Part shown: piece by piece, positions 25,701 to 32,729 of the stretch
How the letters are laid out: each line of letters opens with the position of its first letter
How positions within the stretch are numbered: the stretch's first letter is position 1
Assembly: GCA_045589695.1 (NCBI GenBank)
Contig: JAZNPP010000062.1
Location: forward strand, 1-34,075
Length of the DNA stretch: 34,075 nucleotides
Source of the DNA: HGM04593 sp045589695
GTDB taxonomy: Bacteria > Bacteroidota > Bacteroidia > Bacteroidales > Bacteroidaceae
Direction of reading: 5' to 3'
Program-made: the position numbers and the translations under genes
The notes under the pieces: model-generated
The model's database searches: none
What the model was told of the DNA's origin: nothing
The model's input: only the letters and a program-made list of their open reading frames with translations

Positions 25701-25978
25701 ACCCGAAAGCACAAGATTGGTTCTGCGGCAGATACAAGCTGTATAACGAATGTACGATACTTATCAGCGACAGCGACGAGACAGCACGCCGCCCTGACAG
25801 GGTAATGATCGACGGTGACGAGGCTGTCGTAGTAGACTACAAGTTCGCAAAAAAGGACATTGAACATGAAAGACAGGTGCAGCGATACATGAGCCTGCTC
25901 AAGAGAATGGGCTACAAGAATGTAAAAGGCTATCTGTGGTATGTGTATAAGAACGAAATAAATGATGTATTCATATGA
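22790..25978 (+). CDS. addA: AddA-type UvrD-like helicase/nuclease
   Basis: 1062 aa. Motor and nuclease subunit of the AddAB recombination complex, which resects double-strand breaks for RecA loading. Superfamily 1A helicase motifs in order: I, ASAGSGKTF (Lys16-Thr17); II, IDEFQDTS (Asp378-Glu379); III, VGDVKQSIYRWRNSDW; V, MTIHKSKGLEFHTVIVP; VI, ILYVATTRAKSNLFIF. The C-terminal RecB-like nuclease has GELLHLVMSG, RPDRVMIDGD and VVVDYKF (Asp1016, Lys1018) followed by QVQRYMSLLKRMGY. All catalytic residues look intact. It overlaps addB by 4 nt (ATGA), so the subunits are translationally coupled. Confidence 0.94.
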   Translation: MERKLKIYRASAGSGKTFTLALEYMKLLVENPCSYRNILAVTFTNKATGEMKERILGKLYGVANGSEGAKEYLDKLCGQLPHLGKDIIIENARKALNLILHDYGHFRIQTIDAFFQTVLRSLAKELDLNGDMEISLDGEELLDNAVDSYIRNLEPDTKNIAQVLKFIEHKLSSGSDWHVNKDLKEFARNILREEYQQRGEELRTTIQADNGAALAEFHKNVTAHKTKITEKAKEIGKRFFTLADGYSADDFYGKSKGLWSLFVKLEKGETPALSATVSGLKEEPEKISKANVNVAEIASLIKEAEPLYREMNNCELSMKHFHQLSMLNNIAMTLKEENARENRFLLAETTHLLSSMIGMNTTFIFEKIGTEIDHIFIDEFQDTSKLQWTCFKVLLEEVLARGKFNLIVGDVKQSIYRWRNSDWNIMNNIGGYFRSDLIEFADQSVKNGGKEFRSTNFRSDGNIVSFNNALFRAATECIAASYEESLGEKRLHELVTAYEDVEQALPQWKEPGKGYAEIRIVPKANKKDNFKNYAIEELMKTLHRLLDDEKIEPGKITVLLRYKNIMPEIVEAFNREFPDTKIVSDEAYRLSSSLTLQLVISAMRYIATPEDRVNTANLVMLYNKVMLEKEMLFGEDLSFEAIAEMLPAEFRNELKHLQSLPVYELIEQLLVLLGMSEDKDEEAYIYTFLDYATQYLNGKTSDLNGFLEAWDETIADKSIPAEHLNSVRLMTIHKSKGLEFHTVIVPMCDWLLTGDSRNALWCEPAEAPFDKLSLLSIPLKKEMLNSIYSDDYNKEMLYQIVDNLNILYVATTRAKSNLFIFSDGSGGTGETVSKLLNRIVTLMTSLEGSDFNDGVFTYGTIVGNPTKKEKKNSDNPFEAEPESVRQPFVYHKNRITFRQSRELARFLAEDKEEKKQYKNIAEGELLHLVMSGIAVAEDVKKVLDKLTIEGFIATEKQYNSIKGLIDRALSNPKAQDWFCGRYKLYNECTILISDSDETARRPDRVMIDGDEAVVVDYKFAKKDIEHERQVQRYMSLLKRMGYKNVKGYLWYVYKNEINDVFI

Positions 25979-28935
25979 CGCCATTTCTCAAAACCGTCGC
26001 CGATGATGTTTACAAACGCTTCAACGGGCGTTTGGAGAACATTGCCGTAGTATTTCCCAACAAGCGTGCAGGGCTGTTCTTCAACAAATACCTGCTCGAA
26101 AATAGCGGCGATGTGCCTATGTGGAGCCCACGATACATGACTATCAGCGAGCTTTTCCAACAGAACAGCGAACTCGCTGTAGGCGACCCGATACTGCTTG
26201 TCAGCAAGCTATACAAGGAGTATGTCCGCCCAAGACGCGGCGACGAGAGCCTGCAGGAGTATGAACGCAACGTCGAGACACTCGACAGTTTCTACTATTG
26301 GGGCGAGATGCTCATTCGTGACTTTGACGACATTGACAAGAACCTTGCCGATGCCAAGCAGCTCTTCTCGAACATAAAGGAACTGCGCGAGATGGGCACG
26401 GGTAAAGACACGTTAGAGCCCGAACAGCAGAAGTCTATCGAACAGTTCTTCAAGAATTTCAAGCCCGAAGAGAACAGCGACATCAAGCGGAATTTCAAGG
26501 AACTTTGGGAGAGGCTTTATGCCATTTATACGAACTTCAAGGAGTCTTTGCGTCGGGACAATATCGCCTATGAAGGCATGCTGTACCGTGACGTGATTGA
26601 GAATATCGGCAATATGAAGCTCGACTGCGAAAAATATATCTTCGTGGGCTTCAATGCTCTCAACGGAGCGGAAACAAAACTGTTCAGCATGCTTGAAAAA
26701 AGCGGCAAAGCCCTGTTCTATTGGGATTATGACAGATATTATATCGAAAAGATATACCACGAAGCGGGGCACTTCATGCGCAAGAACCTTGAACGCTTCC
26801 CGAACGCCCTTAAAGGCTGCAAGACAGACAATCTCAACGAAAAGAAGAACGTTACCGTAGTTTCGGCAAGCAGCGACAGCATACAGGCGCGTTATCTTTC
26901 GCAATGGCTCGGCAATAACCTTACCGATAAAGAAATCGAGACAGCCGTAGTGCTTTGCGACGAGACCATGCTTGAGCCGGCGCTTCACACTATCCCGGAA
27001 ACAGCGAACGGCAATGAACTGAAATATCTTAACGTGACAATGGGTTACCCCATTTCGCACACGCCGGTATACAGTTTCGTTAAACAGCTTGTAGAACTGC
27101 AGCTAAGAGGCTGGAGCGAGAAACATGGCGCATTCTCTCTAATGCATGTCAGCAACGTACTCAAGCATCCTTATGTAATAATGGGAAGCGAGAACAGCAC
27201 AATCCTAAGAGAAACGTTACTGAAAGAGAAACGCTTCTACCCTACAGAAGAGGAACTGCATGCCGACGAATTCCTGAGCCGCGTATTCACTCGTTACACC
27301 AATAACAAGGAGTGGATAGAAAGCATTGCAGGGCTTGTGTATGACATTGCAAGGATAAGTTCTAAGAACGGCGAAGAGAAGCACGAACTTTACAGCATGC
27401 TGTTCAGCGAAGCAATACTTAAAGTCCACACTCAGGCACAGCGTCTGATACGTCTTTTTGAAAGCGGCGAGCTGACGCTTCAGCAACCTGCGGCAGGAAA
27501 CCTGTTCGTGAGGATGCTTTCGATGCAGAGCATGCCGTTCCACGGTGAACCTGTGGTCGGACTGCAGGTCATGGGGTTGCTTGAGACAAGAAATCTCGAC
27601 TTCCGCAATGTCATCATGCTGTCGGTAAACGAAGGCAACATACCTAAAGCGGGCAGCGAGAACTCGTACATACCATACAATCTGCGCCGTGCGTTCGGCC
27701 TTACATTGAGCGAACATCGTGATTCGATATACGCTTATAATTTCTACCGTTTGCTGCAGCGTGCCGAAAATGTCACGCTTGTATATAATAACTCTACGGA
27801 CAGCAAAAGCCGTGGAGAGTGTTCACGATACATACTGCAACTACTCGGCAGCGGGCTTTATGACATCAAGCGGTTGGCGTTGAGTGCGGAACAGGGCTCT
27901 CAGTCCATCGTCCAGGGCTCCGTAGAAAAAGATTCCGCAGTAATAGATATTCTTCGCAGACGCTTTGACACAGGCTATTCAGACGAGGCTAAGACAATGA
28001 CTCCGAGTGCCGTGAACAGATACCTGAAGTGCGGTCTTAACTTCTTCTACTACTACGTATTGGGGCTTAAACCGCTTGAAGATATCGACACAGAGATAAC
28101 ACCGAGCGACTTCGGCGTCATTTTCCACAAAGCGGCGCAGATGTTCTACGAAAAGCTGTCGGCGAACGGCAACAACCCTGTTCAGCCGGGCAGTTTCGAT
28201 TATTATATCAAAAATCCGGCATTGCTGTACCGTTTCATAGACGACGCTTTCCAAGAGGAGTTCTTCAAAGGCAACAAACCTGTATACAACGGTGAGCAGT
28301 ACATAAACCGAGGCATGCTGCACCATTTTCTGCTGCATCTTATAAAAATGGACAAGGAGTACGCTCCGTTCTACTACGTGTGCGGTGAAGAGAAAATTTC
28401 AATGCCTATGAGCATCGAAAGCGAAGCAGGCACAATCAGTCTTGAGATTGGCGGAACGATAGACAGGGTCGATGTAAAGAACGGCACGGTAAATATCGTG
28501 GACTACAAAACCGGCGGTGGCGGAAAGGACGCGAAAAGCTCTCTTGAAGAAATATTCGCCCTCGAAGGAAAATCGTCGGGCTACAGGCTGCAGTCGTTCC
28601 TCTATTCCATTGTGCTTGATGACCTCCTGAAAGGAAGATGCTGTCGCAACACAAAGATTGCGCAAAGCTGGGCGGAGAAGCTGAAACCGCTGAACACCGG
28701 CAAGGTGTCGCCGTCGCTGCTGTATGTGCATAAAGAGGAAGAACTGAAACGTGAAGACTATGTTGTCGATATAAAAGGGGAACCTGTAACGGATATATCT
28801 GAAATACGTGAAGAATATGTTGAGAAGCTGCTTGGCGTGCTGAGCGACATATTCGACCGCGACGTGCCTTTCACCCCCACTGATGACAAAAAGCGGTGCG
28901 AGTATTGCGATTACCGGAAAATATGTGGAAAATAA
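25975..28935 (+). CDS. addB: AddB-type nuclease with Fe-S cluster motif
   Basis: 986 aa. Partner of AddA. The N-terminal helicase-like region starts IAVVFPNKRAGLFFNKYL where an active enzyme would have a GKT loop, so this motor is inactive, as expected for AddB/RecC-like subunits. The C-terminal PD-(D/E)XK nuclease has SDFGVIFHKAAQMFYE, GTIDRVDV and NIVDYKTGGG (Asp843, Lys845). Four cysteines fit the AddB 4Fe-4S staple: Cys686 (NRYLKCGLNFFY), then Cys975, Cys978 and Cys984 (CEYCDYRKIC), the same CxxCx5C spacing as B. subtilis AddB. Followed by a hairpin. Confidence 0.93.
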   Translation: MTPFLKTVADDVYKRFNGRLENIAVVFPNKRAGLFFNKYLLENSGDVPMWSPRYMTISELFQQNSELAVGDPILLVSKLYKEYVRPRRGDESLQEYERNVETLDSFYYWGEMLIRDFDDIDKNLADAKQLFSNIKELREMGTGKDTLEPEQQKSIEQFFKNFKPEENSDIKRNFKELWERLYAIYTNFKESLRRDNIAYEGMLYRDVIENIGNMKLDCEKYIFVGFNALNGAETKLFSMLEKSGKALFYWDYDRYYIEKIYHEAGHFMRKNLERFPNALKGCKTDNLNEKKNVTVVSASSDSIQARYLSQWLGNNLTDKEIETAVVLCDETMLEPALHTIPETANGNELKYLNVTMGYPISHTPVYSFVKQLVELQLRGWSEKHGAFSLMHVSNVLKHPYVIMGSENSTILRETLLKEKRFYPTEEELHADEFLSRVFTRYTNNKEWIESIAGLVYDIARISSKNGEEKHELYSMLFSEAILKVHTQAQRLIRLFESGELTLQQPAAGNLFVRMLSMQSMPFHGEPVVGLQVMGLLETRNLDFRNVIMLSVNEGNIPKAGSENSYIPYNLRRAFGLTLSEHRDSIYAYNFYRLLQRAENVTLVYNNSTDSKSRGECSRYILQLLGSGLYDIKRLALSAEQGSQSIVQGSVEKDSAVIDILRRRFDTGYSDEAKTMTPSAVNRYLKCGLNFFYYYVLGLKPLEDIDTEITPSDFGVIFHKAAQMFYEKLSANGNNPVQPGSFDYYIKNPALLYRFIDDAFQEEFFKGNKPVYNGEQYINRGMLHHFLLHLIKMDKEYAPFYYVCGEEKISMPMSIESEAGTISLEIGGTIDRVDVKNGTVNIVDYKTGGGGKDAKSSLEEIFALEGKSSGYRLQSFLYSIVLDDLLKGRCCRNTKIAQSWAEKLKPLNTGKVSPSLLYVHKEEELKREDYVVDIKGEPVTDISEIREEYVEKLLGVLSDIFDRDVPFTPTDDKKRCEYCDYRKICGK

Positions 28936-28942
28936 CTTTTAT

Positions 28943-28983
28943 TAACACGCCCGTTCTAAACTTAAAATAGAGCGGGCATGTTA
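28943..28983 (+). terminator. Terminator-like hairpin after addB
   Basis: 28943-28958 pairs with 28968-28983 (core CGCCCGTTCTA against TAGAGCGGGC) with one C·A mismatch and one G·T pair; loop 9 nt. It starts 7 nt after the addB stop, with a modest AT-rich tail. Confidence 0.65.
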
Positions 28984-29052
28984 TATAATAGTGTTTTTCA
29001 TAGTAATAGATTTAAACCGGTAGCATCTGCTTGTGAAAGTCGATGCCCGAAC

Positions 29053-29070
29053 GGGCAAAAGCGTTTGCTC
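29053..29070. repeat. GGGCAAA hairpin, copy 1
   Basis: GGGCAAA-AAGCG-like loop-TTTGCTC: stem 29053-29059 with 29064-29070 (one G·T). It resembles the hairpin at 33930-33951, and both sit in heptamer-bearing intergenic clusters. Confidence 0.5.
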
Positions 29071-29077
29071 GGAACTT

Positions 29078-29106
29078 AAACCACGTCACTCCCCTTGACG
29101 TGGTTT
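29078..29106. terminator. Strong hairpin, probable terminator
   Basis: AAACCACGTCA / TGACGTGGTTT, a perfect 11-bp stem with loop CTCCCCT, followed by GTTTTCATT on the plus strand and preceded by an A-rich arm that gives a T-run on the minus strand. It could end plus-strand transcripts from addB or an unrecognised small RNA. Confidence 0.6.
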
Positions 29107-29174
29107 GTTTTCATTAATAGAATGACTTTCAATGCAACGAGGTTTTCTCGCCTCAGGCAGTACATCCAGCTCCT

Positions 29175-29216
29175 CGTTAATCACCCCTCGTTACACGTTA
29201 ATCGTTCACCGTTAAT
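29175..29216 (-). repeat. Heptamer array, 6 units (CGTTAAT on plus strand)
   Basis: Six consecutive 7-nt units in perfect register: CGTTAAT, CACCCCT, CGTTACA, CGTTAAT, CGTTCAC, CGTTAAT. Three are exact, two are near and one is degenerate. Read along the ansA strand the unit is ATTAACG. It lies about 110 nt past the ansA stop. Confidence 0.75.
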
Positions 29217-29307
29217 CTGTTGGCGGCATTCGCAATCGCAACCCAAGCGGCATCACTTTCAGCGATGCTACGCTTGACGAGATGCTGCTCATGCCGTCGA
29301 AGCTTCG

Positions 29308-29328
29308 CTTTAAACGTTAATCGTTAAA
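29308..29328 (-). repeat. Heptamer array abutting the ansA stop, 3 units
   Basis: CTTTAAA, CGTTAAT, CGTTAAA on the plus strand; the next three bases (29329-29331) are the ansA stop. Same unit, register and orientation relative to the gene as the array at 33874. Confidence 0.7.
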
Positions 29329-30366
29329 TTACACTGTTATCTCGCCGGCGATGTTTAGGCTCATGAGGCGGCGTATCTCTTCAACAGGAAGGCCTGTCCC
29401 AAGAAGATACATCAGTTTTGTCAGGGCTGCCTCTACTGTCGAGTCTTTGCCGCTTATTACGCCTGCCTGCAATAGCTGCAAGCCTGTTTCGTAGCGCTCC
29501 ATATGTACGCTGCCGCCTGCGCATTGGGTGATGTTGATTATGATTTTCTCCTCGGCGGTCGCTTTGGAAAGGGCGTCTATGAGCCATTTTTTCTGCGGAG
29601 CGTTGCCTGCTCCGAATGTACGGAATATGACTCCTTTAAGCTCGCTTGCGCCAAGCACTTTCTCTACGACCTCTTTCTGTATGCCGGGAAATAACGAGAA
29701 TATTATGATGTTGCTGTTGTACTCGTGATGCGGTTTCAGTCTCAGTCCGGGAACGTATCTCTTTATGTTGTTCGGGAAGAACTGTATGTCTGTTCCTGCT
29801 GTGGCAAGCAGAGGGTAGTTGTTTGAACCGAACGCTCCGAAGCTCTCTGAATTGATTTTTGTGGTACGGTTGCCGCGCATGAGCTTGTCGTTGAAGAATA
29901 CGCAAACCTCGGGTACCACAGGCGTGCCGTCAGGGTGTTTTGACGCGGCTATCTCTATGGCCGTTATCAGGTTCTCCTTGCCGTCGGTACGTAAAGCGCC
30001 TATCGGCAACTGGCTGCCTGTCAGTATGACGGGTTTCATAAGGTCTTCGAGCATGAAGCTGAGCGCCGATGCTGTGAACGACATAGTATCGGTGCCGTGA
30101 AGTATCACGAAGCCGTCGTACTTGTCATAGTTGCCGTCGATGATTGTGACTATGCGGCTCCACATCGCCGGCTCCATGTCCGACGAGTCAATGGGTGGGT
30201 TGAACGTGATTGCGTCAATGTCAATCTTGAACTCTTTTAGCTCCGGAACATGGTTGAGCAGGTGGTCGAAATTGAAACTCTCCAACGCTCCGGTCTCGGG
30301 GTTCTTTATCATTCCTATCGTTCCGCCGGTATAAATGATGAGTATCGATGTGGTGTTGCTGCTCAT
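29329..30366 (-). CDS. ansA: Type I (cytoplasmic) L-asparaginase
   Basis: 345 aa from the ATG at 30366. The frame extends to 30414, but that would overlap the upstream gene, and the protein begins to match the family only at ILIIYTGGTIGM. Hydrolyses asparagine to aspartate and ammonia. Seen: YTGGTIGM with nucleophile Thr16, the second triad region VILHGTDTMSFTASALSFM, PVILTGSQLPIGALRTDGKENLITAIEIA with the Lys, and the C-terminal TFGAGNAP. No signal peptide, so the cytoplasmic AnsA type and not the periplasmic AnsB type. Last gene of the tdk–yjjG–ansA run (7 nt after the previous stop). Confidence 0.94.
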   Translation of the reverse strand: MSSNTTSILIIYTGGTIGMIKNPETGALESFNFDHLLNHVPELKEFKIDIDAITFNPPIDSSDMEPAMWSRIVTIIDGNYDKYDGFVILHGTDTMSFTASALSFMLEDLMKPVILTGSQLPIGALRTDGKENLITAIEIAASKHPDGTPVVPEVCVFFNDKLMRGNRTTKINSESFGAFGSNNYPLLATAGTDIQFFPNNIKRYVPGLRLKPHHEYNSNIIIFSLFPGIQKEVVEKVLGASELKGVIFRTFGAGNAPQKKWLIDALSKATAEEKIIINITQCAGGSVHMERYETGLQLLQAGVISGKDSTVEAALTKLMYLLGTGLPVEEIRRLMSLNIAGEITV

Positions 30367-30373
30367 ATATGTG

Positions 30374-31069
30374 TCAAATGATGTTTTTAATATCCAACAA
30401 GTGGGCTGCTTCATATGTTGGCTTGAACGTGTGTCCGCTCTTGCCTTTGGGGTTATAGTAAAGCTGGTCCATGCCTATGTTTGCGGCTCCGGCGATGTCG
30501 GTGTCGAACATATCGCCTATCATAAGGCTCTCGTTCAGCTGCGAGCCGCTCTCTCTCAGCGCATATTCATACAGTTGCGGGTTAGGCTTGTTCACTCCTA
30601 TATCGTCCGACAGTATCAGCTTCTCAAAATAGTGCAGTATGCCTGCTGTACGCATCTTGTGCGACTGTAGCTCTTTAAAGCCGTTGGAAAGGATGAAAAG
30701 TCTGTATTTCGGCGCAAGGTATTCGAGCAGTTCTATGGCTCCAGGCATCAGCTTGTTCTTAGTGGGGATACGGCTAAGGGCCTCTTGGCAGAACGTGTCG
30801 GCAAGCTTTTGGTCATTGACCCCCACGCATTCAAGCGGGTAACTGTACCGTCTTTTGTTCAGCTCTTCTTTGGTGATCTTGCCTTCGCCGTATATACGCC
30901 ACAACTCAAGGTTGTACGGCTCGTACAATGACATGTACTGCTCGAACGAGCCGAAATAGCGCTCGTAGCGCAGCAACTCGTACGTTTCCCTGAACGACTC
31001 TCTCGATGCGCCCGAAAAATCATAAAGCGTGTCGTCGAGGTCTATGAAAAGGCTTCTGTATTGTCGCAT
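30374..31069 (-). CDS. yjjG: YjjG-family HAD pyrimidine nucleotidase
   Basis: 231 aa. HAD superfamily with all four motifs: FIDLDDTLYDF (Asp10, Asp12), ILSNGFKELQSHKM, DIGVNKPNPQLYEYAL with the Lys, and MIGDMFDTDIAGAANIGMDQLYYNP. The long cap and YYNP ending fit the YjjG/YfnB noncanonical pyrimidine nucleotidases, which dephosphorylate dUMP, dTMP and halogenated analogues and so keep them out of DNA. It lies 2 nt after thymidine kinase, whose product dTMP is in the same substrate class, which supports the assignment. Another HAD phosphatase activity is possible. Confidence 0.88.
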   Translation of the reverse strand: MRQYRSLFIDLDDTLYDFSGASRESFRETYELLRYERYFGSFEQYMSLYEPYNLELWRIYGEGKITKEELNKRRYSYPLECVGVNDQKLADTFCQEALSRIPTKNKLMPGAIELLEYLAPKYRLFILSNGFKELQSHKMRTAGILHYFEKLILSDDIGVNKPNPQLYEYALRESGSQLNESLMIGDMFDTDIAGAANIGMDQLYYNPKGKSGHTFKPTYEAAHLLDIKNII

Positions 31070-31071
31070 CT

Positions 31072-31701
31072 TTACTCTACGCTCTCATCCCGATTGGCTT
31101 CGCTGTTCCGCAGTTCTCTCTCTCTCAGAGCCTGGTGGTAGCACTCTCTGCATAGCGGTTCGTACTCGGCTTTTTCGCCAAGCAGCACTTGTTTGTCGCC
31201 GCTTACCAGACGGTGCGACACGTATGCCAGATTACCGCATTTCACGCATATCGCATGTACTTTTGTCACCTCGTCGGCAATAGCCATGAGTGCGGGCATA
31301 GGGCCGAAAGGCTGGCACTTGAAGTCCATGTCAAGGCCCGCGATGATGACACGTGTGCCTCGTCGGGCAAGCTCTTCGCATACCTGTACAAGGTCGCTGT
31401 CAAAGAACTGAGCTTCGTCGATGCCGACGACATCAACGTCTGTGGCAAGCAGCAGAATGCTTGACGACGACTCTATCGGGGTCGATAGAATGTGGTTGCT
31501 GTCGTGCGAAACGACCTCGACATCGGAATAGCGCGTGTCGAGCGCCGGCTTGAATATTTCTACCTTCTGACGGGCGAATTTCGCTCTTTTGAGCCTGCGT
31601 ATCAGCTCCTCGGTCTTGCCCGAGAACATCGAGCCGCATACTACCTCTATGCGTCCTCGACGCATCGTCTCCATCTGGTTGAATTCTGAAAATCTGTTCA
31701 T
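31072..31701 (-). CDS. tdk: Thymidine kinase
   Basis: 209 aa from the ATG at 31701. The frame could start at 31731, but MNRFSEF aligns with the usual Bacteroides N-terminus. Phosphorylates thymidine and deoxyuridine for salvage. Seen: P-loop GSMFSGKT (residues 23-30), VGIDEAQFF (catalytic Glu), GLDMDFKCQPFGPM, the zinc ribbon cysteines in CVKCGNLAY and CRECY, and the substrate-binding lasso around VLLGEKAEYEPLC. First gene of a three-gene run with a YjjG-type nucleotidase and asparaginase. The promoter is at 31833-31862, so the leader is about 125 nt. Confidence 0.96.
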   Translation of the reverse strand: MNRFSEFNQMETMRRGRIEVVCGSMFSGKTEELIRRLKRAKFARQKVEIFKPALDTRYSDVEVVSHDSNHILSTPIESSSSILLLATDVDVVGIDEAQFFDSDLVQVCEELARRGTRVIIAGLDMDFKCQPFGPMPALMAIADEVTKVHAICVKCGNLAYVSHRLVSGDKQVLLGEKAEYEPLCRECYHQALRERELRNSEANRDESVE

Positions 31702-31832
31702 ATTATGTCGTGTTTTTTGTCTTTCGTGCAATGAGGCTTGTCCGCTGCCGCACGAATATCAAACGATTAATCCGTTTCACAGCGATTGGCAGAAAATTTT
31801 TCACAACGCGCGCTGTATATGTCCGCTTAGGG

Positions 31833-31862
31833 CAAAGATACAGAATTAAGCTATAAAACAAA
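31833..31862 (-). promoter_or_regulatory. Promoter of the tdk operon
   Basis: Minus strand TTTG (31859-31862), 18 nt, TATCTTTG (31833-31840) followed by C: both boxes are exact. The start site is expected near 31826. Confidence 0.68.
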
Positions 31863-31873
31863 TTTTTAATGCT

Positions 31874-31895
31874 TATAAGTTATTAACAACTTATA
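31874..31895. promoter_or_regulatory. Palindrome between the divergent tdk and rsmI promoters
   Basis: TATAAGTT-ATTAAC-AACTTATA, perfect 8-bp arms around a 6-nt centre, 11 nt upstream of the tdk -33 box. The position suits an activator or operator site; no cognate regulator is known. Confidence 0.38.
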
Positions 31896-32010
31896 GCACA
31901 CGGGATAAAAAAAGCGGCGAGTTTAATTTCGTCTTTCTATTATTTGTATTTAATTTGCATAAGTAAATGTTTTGTGCTGTATAAAGCACACGAAAATTTC
32001 TGTTTTTTTT

Positions 32011-32709
32011 ATGGGAATGTTATATGTAGTTCCTACTCCGGTAGGAAATCTCGAAGATATCACTATGCGTGCCGTGCGTCTGCTTAAGGAAGCCGATTTT
32101 GTCCTTGCCGAGGATACCCGTACGTCGGCTAAACTGCTTAAGCATCTCGACATTCAGGTGCCTATGTATTCGCATCATAAGTTCAACGAGCATAAGACCG
32201 CCGCTTCGCTTGTAGAGCGTATACGCGACTGCGAACGTCATGTGGCTCTTATATCCGACGCCGGTACTCCCGGAATCTCGGACCCTGGATTTTTTCTTGT
32301 GCGCGAGTGCGTTAAGAACGATGTCGAGGTGCAGTGCCTGCCGGGAGCGACAGCGTTCGTGCCGGCGCTTGTATGCTCGGGCCTTCCGTGCGACAAGTTT
32401 GTATTCGAAGGCTTTCTGCCGCAGAAGAAAGGCCGTCAGACACGTTTGAACTTCTTGAAGGACGAACAGCGTACGATTGTCTTCTATGAGTCGCCGTACA
32501 GGGTCGTAAAGAGCCTTGCGCAGCTCGCCGAAGTTTTCGGAGCCGACCGCCAGGCTGCTGCCGTGCGTGAGATATCAAAGCTGCATGAGGAGTGTGTGCG
32601 AGGAACGCTTGAGGAGCTTGTGAAGCATTTTACCGACCATGAGCCGCGCGGAGAGTTCGTCCTGCTCGTCAGCGGAGTGGACGATGCTAAACACGGTAAT
32701 GAAGAGTAA
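32011..32709 (+). CDS. rsmI: 16S rRNA (cytidine1402-2'-O)-methyltransferase
   Basis: 232 aa from the ATG at 32011; the frame extends to 31972, but MLYVVPTPVGNLEDIT is the usual N-terminus (the ATG at 32017 is also possible). Methylates the 2'-O of C1402 in the ribosomal decoding centre using SAM. Seen: PTPVGNLEDITMRAV, FVLAEDTRTSAKLL, ALISDAGTPGISDPG, CLPGATAFVPALVCSGLPCDKFVFEGFLP and VFYESPYRV, all RsmI signatures of the tetrapyrrole-methylase fold. It is about 50 aa shorter than E. coli RsmI, ending soon after GEFVLLVSG, so the C-terminal extension is missing, as in other Bacteroidetes. Next gene 20 nt downstream. Confidence 0.94.
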   Translation: MGMLYVVPTPVGNLEDITMRAVRLLKEADFVLAEDTRTSAKLLKHLDIQVPMYSHHKFNEHKTAASLVERIRDCERHVALISDAGTPGISDPGFFLVRECVKNDVEVQCLPGATAFVPALVCSGLPCDKFVFEGFLPQKKGRQTRLNFLKDEQRTIVFYESPYRVVKSLAQLAEVFGADRQAAAVREISKLHEECVRGTLEELVKHFTDHEPRGEFVLLVSGVDDAKHGNEE

Positions 32710-32729
32710 CGAATTTAATATCCTGCAAT

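Larger units (their letters stand above)
28984..29328. other. Repeat-bearing intergenic region between convergent addB and ansA
   Basis: About 345 nt without a gene but full of structure: a GCATC…GATGC helix (about 29031-29054), an RGGCAAA-type hairpin (29053-29070), a strong terminator-like hairpin (29078-29106), a 6-unit heptamer array (29175-29216), a GC-richer segment with internal palindromes such as GCATCACTTTCAGCGATGC and TCGAAGCTTCG, and a second, 3-unit heptamer array touching the ansA stop (29308-29328). No ORF here looks real. Confidence 0.75.
31702..32010. other. Divergent intergenic region, tdk / rsmI
   Basis: About 309 nt. The left part (31702-31826) is the tdk leader, in which I see no recognisable structure or ORF; then the tdk promoter, a palindrome at 31874-31895, and an AT-rich stretch upstream of rsmI. 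No clear TTTG–19–TAnnTTTG pair is visible for rsmI, though several partial matches occur in 31940-31975. Confidence 0.6.

Noticed and set aside
22790..28935. AddA–AddB as a new defence system
   Set aside because: Helicase motifs, nuclease motifs and the four-cysteine pattern all match ordinary AddAB recombination enzymes, and no defence genes are nearby.
29175..29328. Heptamer arrays as a CRISPR array
   Set aside because: Units are 7 nt with no unique spacers and there are no cas genes; this is a short tandem repeat.
30367..30414. Longer N-terminus for ansA
   Set aside because: It would overlap the end of the yjjG-like gene by about 40 nt, and the extra residues do not resemble the family; the ATG at 30366 fits with a 7-nt gap.
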